From: CAZIOH01 sp964540815
GTDB lineage: Bacteria; Myxococcota_A; Polyangia; Fen-1088
Length of the DNA: 64,000 nucleotides
NCBI GenBank assembly: GCA_964540815.1
Contig: CAZIOH010000014.1
Span: 26,522 to 90,521 of the forward strand
Direction: 5' to 3'
The notes below the pieces were generated by a model, which did no database searches, had not been told where the DNA came from, and saw only the letters and a program-made list of their open reading frames with translations. Position 1 is the stretch's first letter, and each line of letters starts with the position of its first letter. Of this stretch, positions 16,276 through 24,985 are shown one piece after another. The translations under genes and the position numbers were made by a program.

Positions 16276-17763
16276 GTGATTGTGCGTCTGCCCCTGATCT
16301 GTGGCGTCGTATACACCTTCGCATCCGGCGTACACGCCCTCCCGACCCCAGTGAACGCTCAGAGGGCTCCGGAGGGGACCAAGCATCCATCTGACGGTCA
16401 ACACGGGGGCCGCCCAGAGCCGGGCATCCGAGACGCGAGCGGCGAGGTGAGAGTGGTCATTGCCGGACCGATGGAGGAGTCCGACCGAGCCGCAGAACAT
16501 CGGGTTCTGGCTCAGACGCTGAGAAACTCTCTCGAACCATTGGGCGTTCGCCCCTTGTTCGCCGACGTGCCGGCGATGAGCCCACGCGACGTCGCCGCAA
16601 CTGGGCGTGTGGCCAGCTTGTTGACCGTGCAGGTGTGGATCGATCTGGCCATCCGGGGACAGGCGACCGTCTATGTCACCGAGGGTCAAAATGTGTTCAC
16701 GCGTCGGTTGGAACTCGGCGGCGTAACCCTCGGGCCGGTTGGCCTCGATCTGATCGATGTCGTCGTGACGGATTCGGTCCGGTCGGTTTTGTCCGGTCGC
16801 CCGGTCGGAATGACGCGGGAAGAGTTCACCCGCGCGTACGACGCGTCCGAGCCTCGCGCCGGCCCGGCTGACGCCAAGGTGTCTGGCACCAACGGCGACG
16901 CCAAAGTGTCTGGCACCAACGCCCAGGTGTCTGGCACCAATGCCTTGCGCAGCACCAATGCCTTGCGCAGCACCAATGCCTTGAGCACCGAAACGGAGGT
17001 GTCTGGCACCGGAGTGGATAGCAGCATCGGAGCGGGGAGGGGGGCGGCGGGTGGGCCGGGCCGGTCGCTGGAACCGCCCTCCCTGGCGATCCCCTCGGCC
17101 CGCTCCCCGGACTCGGTGCCAGACACCCGTCGAGATGTGCCAGAGACCGGGCGGGTGCCAGACACCCGTCGAGGTGTGGACACCCGTCGAGGTGTGGTGC
17201 CGGGCGTGGTGGGGCATGGTCGGGGTGGGGAGCAGGGAAAGTGGCGGGGGATCCTGACCGCCGACTACGAGGCCGCGCTCCTGGGAGCCTCCCGGATCGT
17301 CCATGGTCCCCGGATTTGCGTCGCAGTCGACCGCGGTTCCTTCCGGGCCTCTCTCGCTCTCGGAGGAAGGTTCCCGTATACCGTGTCGACCGCGGACGGG
17401 GCGAACGTGCATTTCGAATCGTTCACCCTGCGAGCCTCCGCGGCCTACCTCGTGGCTCTCTCCGAGCGCTCCAGCTTGGTTGGCTCCCTCGGGGCCGGCG
17501 TCGACCTCGGACGTGTCCGTCCCACCTCGGATCAGGTTGACATCGTCCCCGCGACCGCCTTCTGGACCCTCGATACCATCCTCCGACCCGCGCTCGGATT
17601 CGAACATCGAGCGGGTGCCCTGGTCGCCGGCCTGACCCTCGCCCTCGACCTCGACCTGCGCGGCGCCCGCTACGTCGTCGCCGCACCGCCCACCCCCCAC
17701 CCCATCGTGACCCCCTTCCGTGTGCGTCCGGTCGCGGTCGTGTCCCTCGGCTCGACCTTCTGA
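16276..17763 (+). CDS. Exported, probably outer-membrane protein with repeat-bearing linker
   Basis: 495 residues from a GTG start. A short export signal (LPLICGVVYTFASGVHA) leads to an N-terminal globular domain (about 50-190; GEVRVVIAGPMEESDRAAEHRVLAQTLRNSLEPLG, resembling a periplasmic alpha/beta domain). A low-complexity linker (about 196-315) follows, and then a C-terminal beta-rich region ending in VAVVSLGSTF. The terminal Phe and alternating strands suggest an outer-membrane barrel. The linker contains copies of the dispersed 13-bp element in both orientations, read as VSGT and VPDT. It lies 44 bases after the anti-sigma gene on the same strand, so it may be part of the same operon or its target. 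No family name can be given. Confidence 0.7.
   Translation: MIVRLPLICGVVYTFASGVHALPTPVNAQRAPEGTKHPSDGQHGGRPEPGIRDASGEVRVVIAGPMEESDRAAEHRVLAQTLRNSLEPLGVRPLFADVPAMSPRDVAATGRVASLLTVQVWIDLAIRGQATVYVTEGQNVFTRRLELGGVTLGPVGLDLIDVVVTDSVRSVLSGRPVGMTREEFTRAYDASEPRAGPADAKVSGTNGDAKVSGTNAQVSGTNALRSTNALRSTNALSTETEVSGTGVDSSIGAGRGAAGGPGRSLEPPSLAIPSARSPDSVPDTRRDVPETGRVPDTRRGVDTRRGVVPGVVGHGRGGEQGKWRGILTADYEAALLGASRIVHGPRICVAVDRGSFRASLALGGRFPYTVSTADGANVHFESFTLRASAAYLVALSERSSLVGSLGAGVDLGRVRPTSDQVDIVPATAFWTLDTILRPALGFEHRAGALVAGLTLALDLDLRGARYVVAAPPTPHPIVTPFRVRPVAVVSLGSTF
16878..17185. repeat. Repeat cluster D: 13-bp element, both orientations, inside a coding region
   Basis: GGTGTCTGGCACC occurs at 16878, 16926 and 16998, with AGTGTCTGGCACC at 16905. 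The complement GGTGCCAGACACC occurs at 17115 and 17154. Between them is a short tandem CAATGCCTTGCGCAGCAC. All copies are read in the same register (GTG TCT GGC ACC = VSGT; GTG CCA GAC ACC = VPDT) within the linker of the exported protein, and the frame remains open. Confidence 0.85.
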
Positions 17764-17839
17764 CCAGGCCGCCGCCCCCCCCCAACCCCCGCCCCGGGCC
17801 CCGACACCTTCGACCGCGGACCGCGCCGCGTTCCGCCGC

Positions 17840-18832
17840 TCAACGCCAAGCTTCGTACAGCCGCGACACGCCAGCACCACCCCGATCCGACGAGAAGACA
17901 ATGTGTCGCCCGTCGTTCGACAGCCACGGGTCCCCCTCCGACGCCTTGCTATTCAGCTCGCTCAGCGCATGCGGCGCCGCAAAGGTTCCGCTGTCGCTCG
18001 CCGCCGCCGTCTCGAACAGATCGGACGGTTGGTTCTTGCTGCTGCCGCCTCGCCTCGAACCAAAGATCAGCCCGCGCCCATCACGGAACAACCCCGGATC
18101 CCAGTCGAACACGTTGGAGTTCACCTCGCTGAGGGCGGCAGGCGGCCCCCAACCATCCGCGGTGGACGCCCGCGTGATGCGGTACAGGTCGTAGTCGCCC
18201 TGTGCCCCGTCCGAATAGAAAACCAGCGCCAGCTGCTGCGCATCGATGGCCGGCCCGCGCGCCGTCATCGAGGTTCCGTTCAGCTTGAACTGCTCCGGCG
18301 CTCCCCACGGATCGGTCCGCGTCTTCCGGCGTGACACCCAGATGTGGGTATCGCTCTCCGCGCCCGGACGGTTGCTTGCGAAGTACAGCGTCAAGTTGTC
18401 CTCCGTCAACTCGGGCTCCTGGTCGTCGTAGGTGGCCGTCGACAGCTCTTGCACGACGCTGGCTGCTCCCCATGGCGCGGTGATCGACGCCCGCGCGCTC
18501 ATGTAGATGTCCAGGGTCCCGGCCTTGGTCGACGCAAAGTAAATCTCCAGCTCGTCGCTGCTGAGGCTCGGATCCTGCAGGACATCCGTCGCATCGAGGA
18601 GCCCATCGACCGTCACCGGCGCACTGAAGCTCCCGAGGGCACCGGCGCCATCCGCTCCGTCCCCCACCACCCCGGCTGCGGCGTCGCCGCCAATCTGATA
18701 GGCCACCACCCGGTCCTGCGGGCTGCAGCCAACCATCGTCGCCAAGAGCCACCCCGCCGCCGCCGCCCCCACGCCCACCCCCACCCCCACCGCCTCCTTC
18801 GTCCGGTAATCGATGGCTGAAAGCGACTTCAC
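17840..18832 (-). CDS. Lipoprotein with PD40/TolB-like beta-propeller repeats
   Basis: 330 residues. The N-terminal lipoprotein signal ends at LLATMVGC (Cys36). The mature part carries repeated PD40/WD40-like motifs: LSSDELEIYFASTKAGTLDIYM, LTEDNLTLYFASNRPGAESDTHIW, IDAQQLALVFYSDGAQGDYDLYR, FRDGRGLIFGSRRGG and LSNDGRHIVFSSDRGGAGVSRLYE. These are blades of a TolB-type propeller. Such proteins are surface or periplasmic binding scaffolds; the partner is unknown. It converges with the exported protein gene ending at 17763. The 5' end has a Gly/Val-rich signal (VGVGVGVGAAAAG) of low complexity. Confidence 0.75.
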   Translation of the reverse strand: MKSLSAIDYRTKEAVGVGVGVGAAAAGWLLATMVGCSPQDRVVAYQIGGDAAAGVVGDGADGAGALGSFSAPVTVDGLLDATDVLQDPSLSSDELEIYFASTKAGTLDIYMSARASITAPWGAASVVQELSTATYDDQEPELTEDNLTLYFASNRPGAESDTHIWVSRRKTRTDPWGAPEQFKLNGTSMTARGPAIDAQQLALVFYSDGAQGDYDLYRITRASTADGWGPPAALSEVNSNVFDWDPGLFRDGRGLIFGSRRGGSSKNQPSDLFETAAASDSGTFAAPHALSELNSKASEGDPWLSNDGRHIVFSSDRGGAGVSRLYEAWR

Positions 18833-18963
18833 GCAGGAACTATACAGTCCGCCACCCGCACCTGGCGACTCCCGGCCCCCGAGACGCGTCCGGTCAACCC
18901 GCGGCCCACGGCCATCCCCGATTCACGAAACACACCCCCGGGAGAGCCCGCCGCCGCCCCCCT

Positions 18964-20127
18964 TCACCGGCGCGCGCCCGCGCCGTCACCCCCGGATAGC
19001 GGCTTCCCCATCGCCGCCGCATCCGGCCTCAGCCGCACATCCCGGGCCGGCACCGCCAGGCTGGTGCCGGCGCCCTCGACGATGCCCATGAACCCGAGCA
19101 ACACCTCCTGGCGAAACAGCATGAACTCTCCATAGTCGGTGGTCTCCAGGAACGCCTGGATCTCGATGTCGAGCGACGACGCCCCGAACTCCCGCAATCG
19201 CACCGACACCGAGTCCTGGGCCACCCTCGCCCACGTCTTCAACATGGCCTCCGCCTGGTCCAGCACCTGGCGCATCTGCCCCACCGTGGTGCCATACGCC
19301 AGGCTGAGCGTGCACGACAGACGGATCCGGTCCCGCGGCGCAAACGTCTCGATGCGCAGGTCGGCGAGCTTCCCGTTCGGGATGGTGATGATGGTCCGAT
19401 CGAGCGTGCGAATGCGGGTCGAGCGCAGTCCGATCGATTCCACCGTCCCCATGGAGCTGTCGATCCGCACGAAGTCACCCTCGCGCAGCGGCTGATCCGC
19501 GCTGATCGAGAAGGTCCCGAACAGGTTCTCCACCGTCTTCTGCGCCGCCAGCGCCAGCGCCAACCCCCCGATCCCGAGCCCCGCCACCAGGCTGGCCACC
19601 GGGTACCCGAGCTCCGACAGCAAGCTCACCACGGCCAGCGTGAACACCGCCACCTTGGCCACGCGCGCCCCGAGCGGAAGCACCGACCTCGAGCTCGGTC
19701 GCCCCCGCGCCCAGCTCGACTGCACCAGCACCTGGTGACCGATGTCCACCACCCGCGCCAGGACCCAGAAGAACGCCGCCAGGAAGCCCCCTCGAACCCA
19801 GCGATCGACCCAGGCCGCGGTCGCCCCGGGTAGGTCCAACCACCCGTCGCAGAAGTCGATCGTCCCCACGGTCCACCCGAGGATCAGCGGCCCCCCGATG
19901 CGTGCGACGAGAGCATCGTCCCAGGTGACGGTGGTCCGGGCGGCCAGCCGCCGCAGCACCCCACGAGACAGGCGCGACAGCAACCTCCCCAGCCCCCACG
20001 CGCAGATCACCAGCGCCGGCAGCGCCAGCCACTGCCACCACGCCAGCCCGTGCGGGCCGACGTGACGCAGGCTGGACGACAGGTCCAGGAAATCCCCCAG
20101 GCTCCTCCTCTGCATGGTGACACCCAT
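18964..20127 (-). CDS. MscS-family mechanosensitive ion channel
   Basis: 387 residues with four or more N-terminal TM segments and the conserved pore-lining TM3 GLGIGGLALALAAQKTVENLFG, followed by the beta domain (VRIDSSMGTVESIGLRSTRIRTLDRTIITIPNGKLAD) and the alpha/beta cytoplasmic domain. The GLRSTRIRTLD and IPNG blocks are diagnostic. It is longer than E. coli MscS (286) because of extra N-terminal helices, as in YnaI-type channels. It gates in response to membrane tension during hypo-osmotic shock. It is followed by a 130-base gap to the PD40 gene; the next upstream gene (comEA-like) is on the same strand 53 bases away. Confidence 0.9.
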   Translation of the reverse strand: MGVTMQRRSLGDFLDLSSSLRHVGPHGLAWWQWLALPALVICAWGLGRLLSRLSRGVLRRLAARTTVTWDDALVARIGGPLILGWTVGTIDFCDGWLDLPGATAAWVDRWVRGGFLAAFFWVLARVVDIGHQVLVQSSWARGRPSSRSVLPLGARVAKVAVFTLAVVSLLSELGYPVASLVAGLGIGGLALALAAQKTVENLFGTFSISADQPLREGDFVRIDSSMGTVESIGLRSTRIRTLDRTIITIPNGKLADLRIETFAPRDRIRLSCTLSLAYGTTVGQMRQVLDQAEAMLKTWARVAQDSVSVRLREFGASSLDIEIQAFLETTDYGEFMLFRQEVLLGFMGIVEGAGTSLAVPARDVRLRPDAAAMGKPLSGGDGAGARR

Positions 20128-20180
20128 GGTCCGTGGCTCCGCCGACGCCGAGAACGCACCCCTCCCGCGTCAGGCCTTGG

Positions 20181-21005
20181 TCATTGCACCGTGATGGCGT
20201 CCTTGATCTTGTTGAAGATCCCCTGCTTGATGCCCGAGACCTTCATGACGTCCTCGGGCTTCGCGTACGGGCGTCCGGCGACGATGGCCTTGGCCTTGAC
20301 CGGCCCGATCCCCGGCAACATCTCGAGCTCGGCCTCCGTGGCGGTGTTCAGGTTGACCTTGACCCCCGCGGGGAGCTTGCTGGCGCTGCGGGCGGCCGAC
20401 TCCCTGGCCGTGGCCAGACTCGGGCCGCTGCCGCCCCCGGCCGGCGCTGCCGGTGCCGGCGGGACGGTCGGCAGGCCCGCGCTCGGCACCACGGGAATCG
20501 TGGCCTTCGGAATGGTCGTCACCGCCGAGGGCACGGCGGGCCTGGCTCCCGCGACCACCGCCGGCGGCGTGGCGATCGTCGTCGCCGGCGCGGCAGCCGC
20601 CGCGGATCGTCCCGCCCCCCCGACCGTGACCAGATTTCGCAGGGCTGCCAGCTTCGCGGGCCCGATGCCCTTGACCTTCGCCAGATCCTCCACCGATGCG
20701 AACGGGCGACCCGCGACGATCTGCTTCGACAGCGCGGGCCCCACCCCCGGGAGCGACTGCAGCGTGGCCTCGTCGGCCGTGTTCACATCGACCAGCGCGA
20801 CGGCGGCCTTGCCCGGGACCCCAGGCAATCCCCCGAGCTGTGCCCACCCGCGCCTGGCCGGGAGCCCAACCGCCAGCACGACGACGACGACGACGAACGC
20901 AGCCACTCGAATCACCACCCGCTGGATCGCTCGGCTCGACCGGGGCCCCCCGGCGGTCCGCGACGCGGCTTCGAACCTGCTTGACGATGTCCTGGAACTC
21001 GACAT
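20181..21005 (-). CDS. ComEA-like protein with two helix-hairpin-helix domains
   Basis: 274 residues. One N-terminal TM anchor (IQRVVIRVAAFVVVVVVLAVGLPA) is followed by two copies of the ComEA-type double HhH unit: VDVNTADEATLQSLPGVGPALSKQIVAGRPF... and VNLNTATEAELEMLPGIGPVKAKAIVAGRPY.... They are separated by a Pro/Ala/Val/Gly-rich linker of roughly 100 residues. HhH units bind DNA backbone non-specifically, and ComEA is the membrane-anchored DNA receptor for uptake. Most ComEA proteins have a single such domain, so the duplication is unusual. I chose ATG 21005 because AGGGAG lies about 8 bases upstream. Confidence 0.8.
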   Translation of the reverse strand: MSSSRTSSSRFEAASRTAGGPRSSRAIQRVVIRVAAFVVVVVVLAVGLPARRGWAQLGGLPGVPGKAAVALVDVNTADEATLQSLPGVGPALSKQIVAGRPFASVEDLAKVKGIGPAKLAALRNLVTVGGAGRSAAAAAPATTIATPPAVVAGARPAVPSAVTTIPKATIPVVPSAGLPTVPPAPAAPAGGGSGPSLATARESAARSASKLPAGVKVNLNTATEAELEMLPGIGPVKAKAIVAGRPYAKPEDVMKVSGIKQGIFNKIKDAITVQ

Positions 21006-21502
21006 GGATGGTGCTCCCTTGTTGACGTGACGTGATCTCGTGGGTTGCGAAGCAAGCAGACCCACCCGCGCGGTGCACGGGGGGCCGGCCCGTCGCCCCG
21101 GCATGAAAGCACACCGCCCGCGCAAATGCGTCATCCCGCGCTCGGTGCCAGACCCCGTCGAGCTCCGGTGCACGGCCCGGTTCGAGGCCGGTGATGCCGG
21201 CCCGACACCCGCGGCGATGCGCTCGATGGCCACGCGCCGGTTCCAATCCGAGGAAAACCATGTGCAAACGCCTGCCTACCTTCTCCCGACTCGGCCCCCC
21301 GACCCGGCCCCCCGGCTCGCCCCCAGCCTCCCGGGCCCGCGCCCGTCGACCTTCCCCCCTCCGCCAGCCGCTTGCATTTTCGGGCGCTCCCCAGGCTCCC
21401 TCCAGGGTATATAGACGGGCGTTCTGCCAACTTCCATGGAACCGATCAGCAACCCCGCTCTGGTGACGTCGGCCGGCCTTTTCCCTTGCGCGTGAGATCA
21501 GC
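21006..21502. other. Divergent intergenic region with a single near-copy of the 13-bp element
   Basis: About 500 bases between the comEA-like gene and the divergent glycosyltransferase. It contains one isolated variant of the dispersed element, GGTGCCAGACCCC at 21144-21156 (one mismatch), and a GGGTATATAGACGG AT-richer patch near 21405 that might be a -10 region for the glycosyltransferase. No gene is supported. Confidence 0.45.
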
Positions 21503-22750
21503 GTGAAACTGGAGCGGGGGTTGCGTATTTGCCAGGTCGTTCCCTATGACCTGACCGAGCGGGGTGGGGTCAAGCACCACGCGTTCCAGCTGGCGCAGGC
21601 CCTGCGCGCCCGCGGCGACGAGGTCACGATCATCGGACCCGCGCCCCGGCCGCTGCAGGATCCGAACACCTTCGGCTTCCCGGGGATCGTGAACATCCGA
21701 GCCAATGGCTCCGACAACCGGGTGGGGATGTTCGTCGCGCCCTGGCGCGTGCGGGCCTTCTTCAAGCAGCACGCGTTCGACGTGGTCCACGTGCACGAGC
21801 CGCTGACCCCGTCGCTGCCGTACTGGGCCGTGTGGTTCTCGTGGGCCAGCGCACACGTGGCAACCTTTCACGCCTTCTCCGAGCAAACCCGCCTGTCGCT
21901 CGACCTGCTGAGCCGGGTGGGCTCCGGCGTGCTGCGGCCGGCGTTTCAGTTCAACACCGCCGTTTCGAACGCTGCGGCCTCCTACGCCCCCACCCCCTGG
22001 CGACGCTCGCTGACCATCGTTCCGAACGGGGTGCCGACGGCGATGTTTCGCCCGCGCACCGAGCCACGCCCGCCCGGACCGATGCGGCTCCTGTTCGTCG
22101 GGCGGCTCGGCGACGACCGCAAGGGGTATCGTTACCTCGATCTCGCGTTCCGGCGCCTGCGCGCCCGCGGCTTCGACGTGACCCTGGACGTGGTCGGAGA
22201 GCTCGGCGGCACCTCGCGGCCGGAGCCAGCGCCCGGCCTCACCTACCACGGCTCGGTCTCGCTCGACGCGCTGGTGAGCCGCTACCAGGCGTGCGATCTC
22301 TTCGTGGCGCCCTCCACCGGGCAAGAGTCCTTCGGGATCGTCCTGCTCGAGGCGATGGCGACCGCGCTCCCCCTCGTGTGCTCGGACATCGACGGTTACC
22401 GGCACACGGTGAGCCCGGAGGGGGCTCGGATGGTGCCCCCGCAGGACGTCGACGCGCTGGAGGCGACCATCGCCAATCTGCTCGAGCGACCGCACACCTG
22501 GAGGGCGATGGGCGAGGCCAACCGACGTCGGGCGGCGCTGTTCGACTGGCAGCACATCGCGTACCAGGTGCGCGGCCTCTACCTGGCGGCGATCCGTCAG
22601 CGACGGATGGCCCGATCTGGCGCGCGGGCCCTCGGTCTCGCCAAGCCCGCCGTCCAGGCGCGGCTTCAGGAAGCGGCGTCCGCGGCGCCGCCGCTGTCGG
22701 CCTGGGGCCAGCGCAACCGGATCCAGGGCGACACCACGCTCGACGTGTAG
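21503..22750 (+). CDS. Glycosyltransferase family 4 (PimA/GT-B type)
   Basis: 415 residues, GTG start. GT-B fold. The N-terminal acceptor domain has YDLTERGGVKHHAFQLAQALRARGDEVTII (the glycine-rich GGV loop) and VVHVHEPLTP. The C-terminal nucleotide-sugar domain has LLFVGRLGDDRKGYRYL and the E-x7-E motif in STGQESFGIVLLEAMATALPLV. The order and spacing match PimA/PimB-type phosphatidylinositol or lipid mannosyltransferases (GT4). It probably adds a hexose to a lipid acceptor at the inner face of the membrane, using GDP- or UDP-sugar. Neighbours are a PAP2 enzyme and an LPG-synthase-TM protein, consistent with a glycolipid locus. The last 85 bases overlap the convergent PAP2 gene. Confidence 0.85.
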   Translation: MKLERGLRICQVVPYDLTERGGVKHHAFQLAQALRARGDEVTIIGPAPRPLQDPNTFGFPGIVNIRANGSDNRVGMFVAPWRVRAFFKQHAFDVVHVHEPLTPSLPYWAVWFSWASAHVATFHAFSEQTRLSLDLLSRVGSGVLRPAFQFNTAVSNAAASYAPTPWRRSLTIVPNGVPTAMFRPRTEPRPPGPMRLLFVGRLGDDRKGYRYLDLAFRRLRARGFDVTLDVVGELGGTSRPEPAPGLTYHGSVSLDALVSRYQACDLFVAPSTGQESFGIVLLEAMATALPLVCSDIDGYRHTVSPEGARMVPPQDVDALEATIANLLERPHTWRAMGEANRRRAALFDWQHIAYQVRGLYLAAIRQRRMARSGARALGLAKPAVQARLQEAASAAPPLSAWGQRNRIQGDTTLDV

Positions 22751-23811
22751 CCGAGGAGCAACCCCGCCACGATGTCCGGGATCCAGTGGTGCCGCAGATA
22801 GATCGTGGAGATCCACAGTGACACCACGAGCGGCAGACAGATCCAGAAGTACAGGCGCGGCCGACGGGGAAAGATGCCGTCCCCGAAGCGCCAGGCATAA
22901 AAGAGGGTCAAGAGCGCGATCGAGCAGTGCAGCGACGGGAAGGCCGACCGCACCCGCAGGGGATCGGCGGTGTCGAACGCGCCCTGTTGAAGCTCGTAGA
23001 GCCCGAAGAACGAGTGAAGGTGCGCCGGCTGGAAGCCCGCCGAGCCCCCATGGAGGAGCGGTTCGTAGTAGCGCGGCGGGCCCGCCGGGAAGAACAGGAA
23101 GAGGATGAATCCGAGGCCCATCTGCACCACAACCGCCGTGGACATCTCGCGGAAATCCGGCCGGCGACCGCGGAGCGCGAGGCAGGTGGCGAGGAACATG
23201 GGCAGGATGAAATAGAGGGCGTAGGTGAATGACATCCAGTCGGTCAACAGCGGGTGGTGAAAGCGCCCGGCCCAGACGCTCGGCTCCGCACCGAACAGCC
23301 GCACGTCGATCCGGTAGAGGACATCGTCGATGGCGTTCTTGCGAATCACCCCGGTGTACGTCTCCATGCTCTCGAAGGCCCACATGATGACCGTGAGGGG
23401 GCCCCAGTCTCGGGCGATGCGCTTCACGGCGGTGAAGAATTCCTGGCCAGCCTTGGCCGAGCCGTTCAGGATGCGGGGCAGCCGATACACGAAGCTGCAG
23501 GTGATGAGCCCGAGACCGATGCCGCCAGCCACCACGATGGGACCTTCCGACCACACGAACGAGGCACCGTACGCCACCACCAGCCCGGCCAGCACGCCGA
23601 GGAACGCGAGCACGAGACCGAAATCGGGACCCACGGCGGCCAGCGCCGCGACGACCCAGCGTCGGCCGGTGCCGGGGACGGCGGGGGCCAAACTGGCTGC
23701 CGCCGCGGCCGCGGCCGCCGCGGAGGCGACGCCGACGACCGCGCCGACATTCCCGGAAGCCGGGAGTGTCGGCGCATCCAGGGCCGACGAAGATCCAGGC
23801 TCGGGCGTCAC
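22666..23811 (-). CDS. PAP2-superfamily membrane phosphatase/transferase (Ipt1/Aur1-like)
   Basis: 381 residues with several TM helices. PAP2 signature blocks are FPAGPPRYYEP (C1-like), SAFPSLHCSIALL (C2; P-S-x-H) and STIYLRHHWIPDIVAG (C3; H-x3-D with the catalytic His). The PSLH...YLRHHWIPD form is typical of the PAP2_3 group that includes inositol phosphorylceramide synthase. It likely dephosphorylates or exchanges head groups on a lipid phosphate at the outer membrane leaflet. It converges on the GT4 gene with an 85-base 3' overlap and is divergent from the LPG-synthase-like gene by 30 bases. Confidence 0.8.
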   Translation of the reverse strand: MTPEPGSSSALDAPTLPASGNVGAVVGVASAAAAAAAAASLAPAVPGTGRRWVVAALAAVGPDFGLVLAFLGVLAGLVVAYGASFVWSEGPIVVAGGIGLGLITCSFVYRLPRILNGSAKAGQEFFTAVKRIARDWGPLTVIMWAFESMETYTGVIRKNAIDDVLYRIDVRLFGAEPSVWAGRFHHPLLTDWMSFTYALYFILPMFLATCLALRGRRPDFREMSTAVVVQMGLGFILFLFFPAGPPRYYEPLLHGGSAGFQPAHLHSFFGLYELQQGAFDTADPLRVRSAFPSLHCSIALLTLFYAWRFGDGIFPRRPRLYFWICLPLVVSLWISTIYLRHHWIPDIVAGLLLGYTSSVVSPWIRLRWPQADSGGAADAAS

Positions 23812-23841
23812 GGAGGCGAAGCAAACGCCGCCGGCCCATCC

Positions 23842-24849
23842 ATGTCAATGTCCTTCATGACGAACGTGGGTCACCGGGTGGCGCAGGTGGCGCGGTTCGT
23901 CGCGGTGGTGGCCGTGGGCGTGGCCGCATACCTCATCCTCCGGCGTCTGGACTTCGCGGCCTTGCGCGCGGCCTTGACGCGGGCGCGGCCAGGGTTGCTG
24001 TTGCTGGCCATCGGCTGCAACGCGGGGAATTTTCTGTTCCGGGCGGTGATGTGGCGGATCATGCTGCACGAGGAGCGGCCGTTGCCGATCGGCCGGCTGG
24101 TTCGCTACACCGTGGCCGCCTTCGCAGCCTCGGCGCTCACCCCGGCGCGCGCGGGAGAGGTCTTGCGGCTGTGGCTGCTGCGGCGCCACCACCAGATCTC
24201 GTACGCGCGATCGGCCGGTGCGGCCCTGGCGGAGAAGCTGCTCGACGGACTGGCGCTGGTGGTCCTCGTGGCCCCGCTGCCGTGGCTGGCCCTGCCGCTG
24301 CCCCCCTGGACCGCGCGGGCGGTGTTTGGCCTCGCCATCGGGGCCGTGACGCTGCTGGCGGGGGCGGTGCTGATCACCCGGTACATGAGGCCGGGGCGCC
24401 GACTCGGCGCGTTCCTGGGCCAGATCAGCATCCTCAGGGAGCCCGGTATCCTCGTGAAGGCGCTGGGGGCGGCGCTGGCGGCCGGGGTGTTCGACCTCGG
24501 GACGCTGTGGCTGACGCTCGGCGCGTTCCACATCTCGCATGGGTTCGGGGGGGCCGCGTTCGTGCTGCTCGTGACCAATGCCGCGCTGGTGATCCCATCG
24601 ACCCCGGGAAACATCGGGGCGCTCGAGGCCGGAGCGGTGGTGGCGCTCGATGTGCTCGGCGTCCCACGTCCGCAGGGCCTGGCGTTCGCCCTCGTTTATC
24701 ACGCGCTGCAGCTAGGGCCGCTCTTGCTGTTTGCGGCCTTCAACCTTCGGCTCATCCTCGGGGCTGGAGCCCTGCAGGGACCGGACCCGGAGGCGCGCAC
24801 GGGCCTCGATCGTCGAGCGGAACGCGAGTCGCCCACCCCTGCGGAATGA
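23842..24849 (+). CDS. Lysylphosphatidylglycerol synthase TM-region (UPF0104/AglD-like) membrane protein
   Basis: 335 residues, around eight TM helices. The family pattern is visible in FRAVMWRIMLHEERPLPIGRLVRYTVAAFAASALTPARAGEVLRLWLL and LVIPSTPGNIGALEAGAVVALDVLGVP (the P-G-x-x-G-x-x-E block). These are hallmarks of the LPG_synthase_TM family. In other bacteria members act as flippases or as partners of lipid glycosyltransferases. It sits next to GT4 and PAP2 genes, which supports a glycolipid role. The start is at ATG 23842, giving a short cytoplasmic lead before TM1. A second and a third in-frame ATG lie within 15 bases. Confidence 0.8.
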   Translation: MSMSFMTNVGHRVAQVARFVAVVAVGVAAYLILRRLDFAALRAALTRARPGLLLLAIGCNAGNFLFRAVMWRIMLHEERPLPIGRLVRYTVAAFAASALTPARAGEVLRLWLLRRHHQISYARSAGAALAEKLLDGLALVVLVAPLPWLALPLPPWTARAVFGLAIGAVTLLAGAVLITRYMRPGRRLGAFLGQISILREPGILVKALGAALAAGVFDLGTLWLTLGAFHISHGFGGAAFVLLVTNAALVIPSTPGNIGALEAGAVVALDVLGVPRPQGLAFALVYHALQLGPLLLFAAFNLRLILGAGALQGPDPEARTGLDRRAERESPTPAE

Positions 24850-24870
24850 CACATGGCGTCGATTCGCGCA

Positions 24871-24898
24871 TTGACTTTTTTTATTGCCTGACGATAAG
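24871..24898 (+). promoter_or_regulatory. Candidate sigma70-like promoter for the haem-motif lipoprotein
   Basis: TTGACT at 24871-24876 and GATAAG at 24893-24898, 16 bases apart, in an unusually AT-rich patch (TTTTTTATT) in otherwise GC-rich DNA. It lies about 90 bases before the lipoprotein ATG. The same T-rich patch could instead end the upstream transcript. Confidence 0.4.
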
Positions 24899-24985
24899 AG
24901 CCTCACGGTACTGGGCAGGACACTGGAATCATGTGACTCCGGTTGCGTGACCGGACCCGCCGTTTCCATCAACAGGAGAGCCCCC

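Noticed and set aside
21446..23848. A continuous 800-codon minus-strand open frame across the glycosyltransferase and PAP2 genes
   Set aside because: Its composition (Arg, Gly, Pro rich, no domain) is what GC-rich antisense frames give; the GT4 and PAP2 proteins in the same DNA have clear family motifs.
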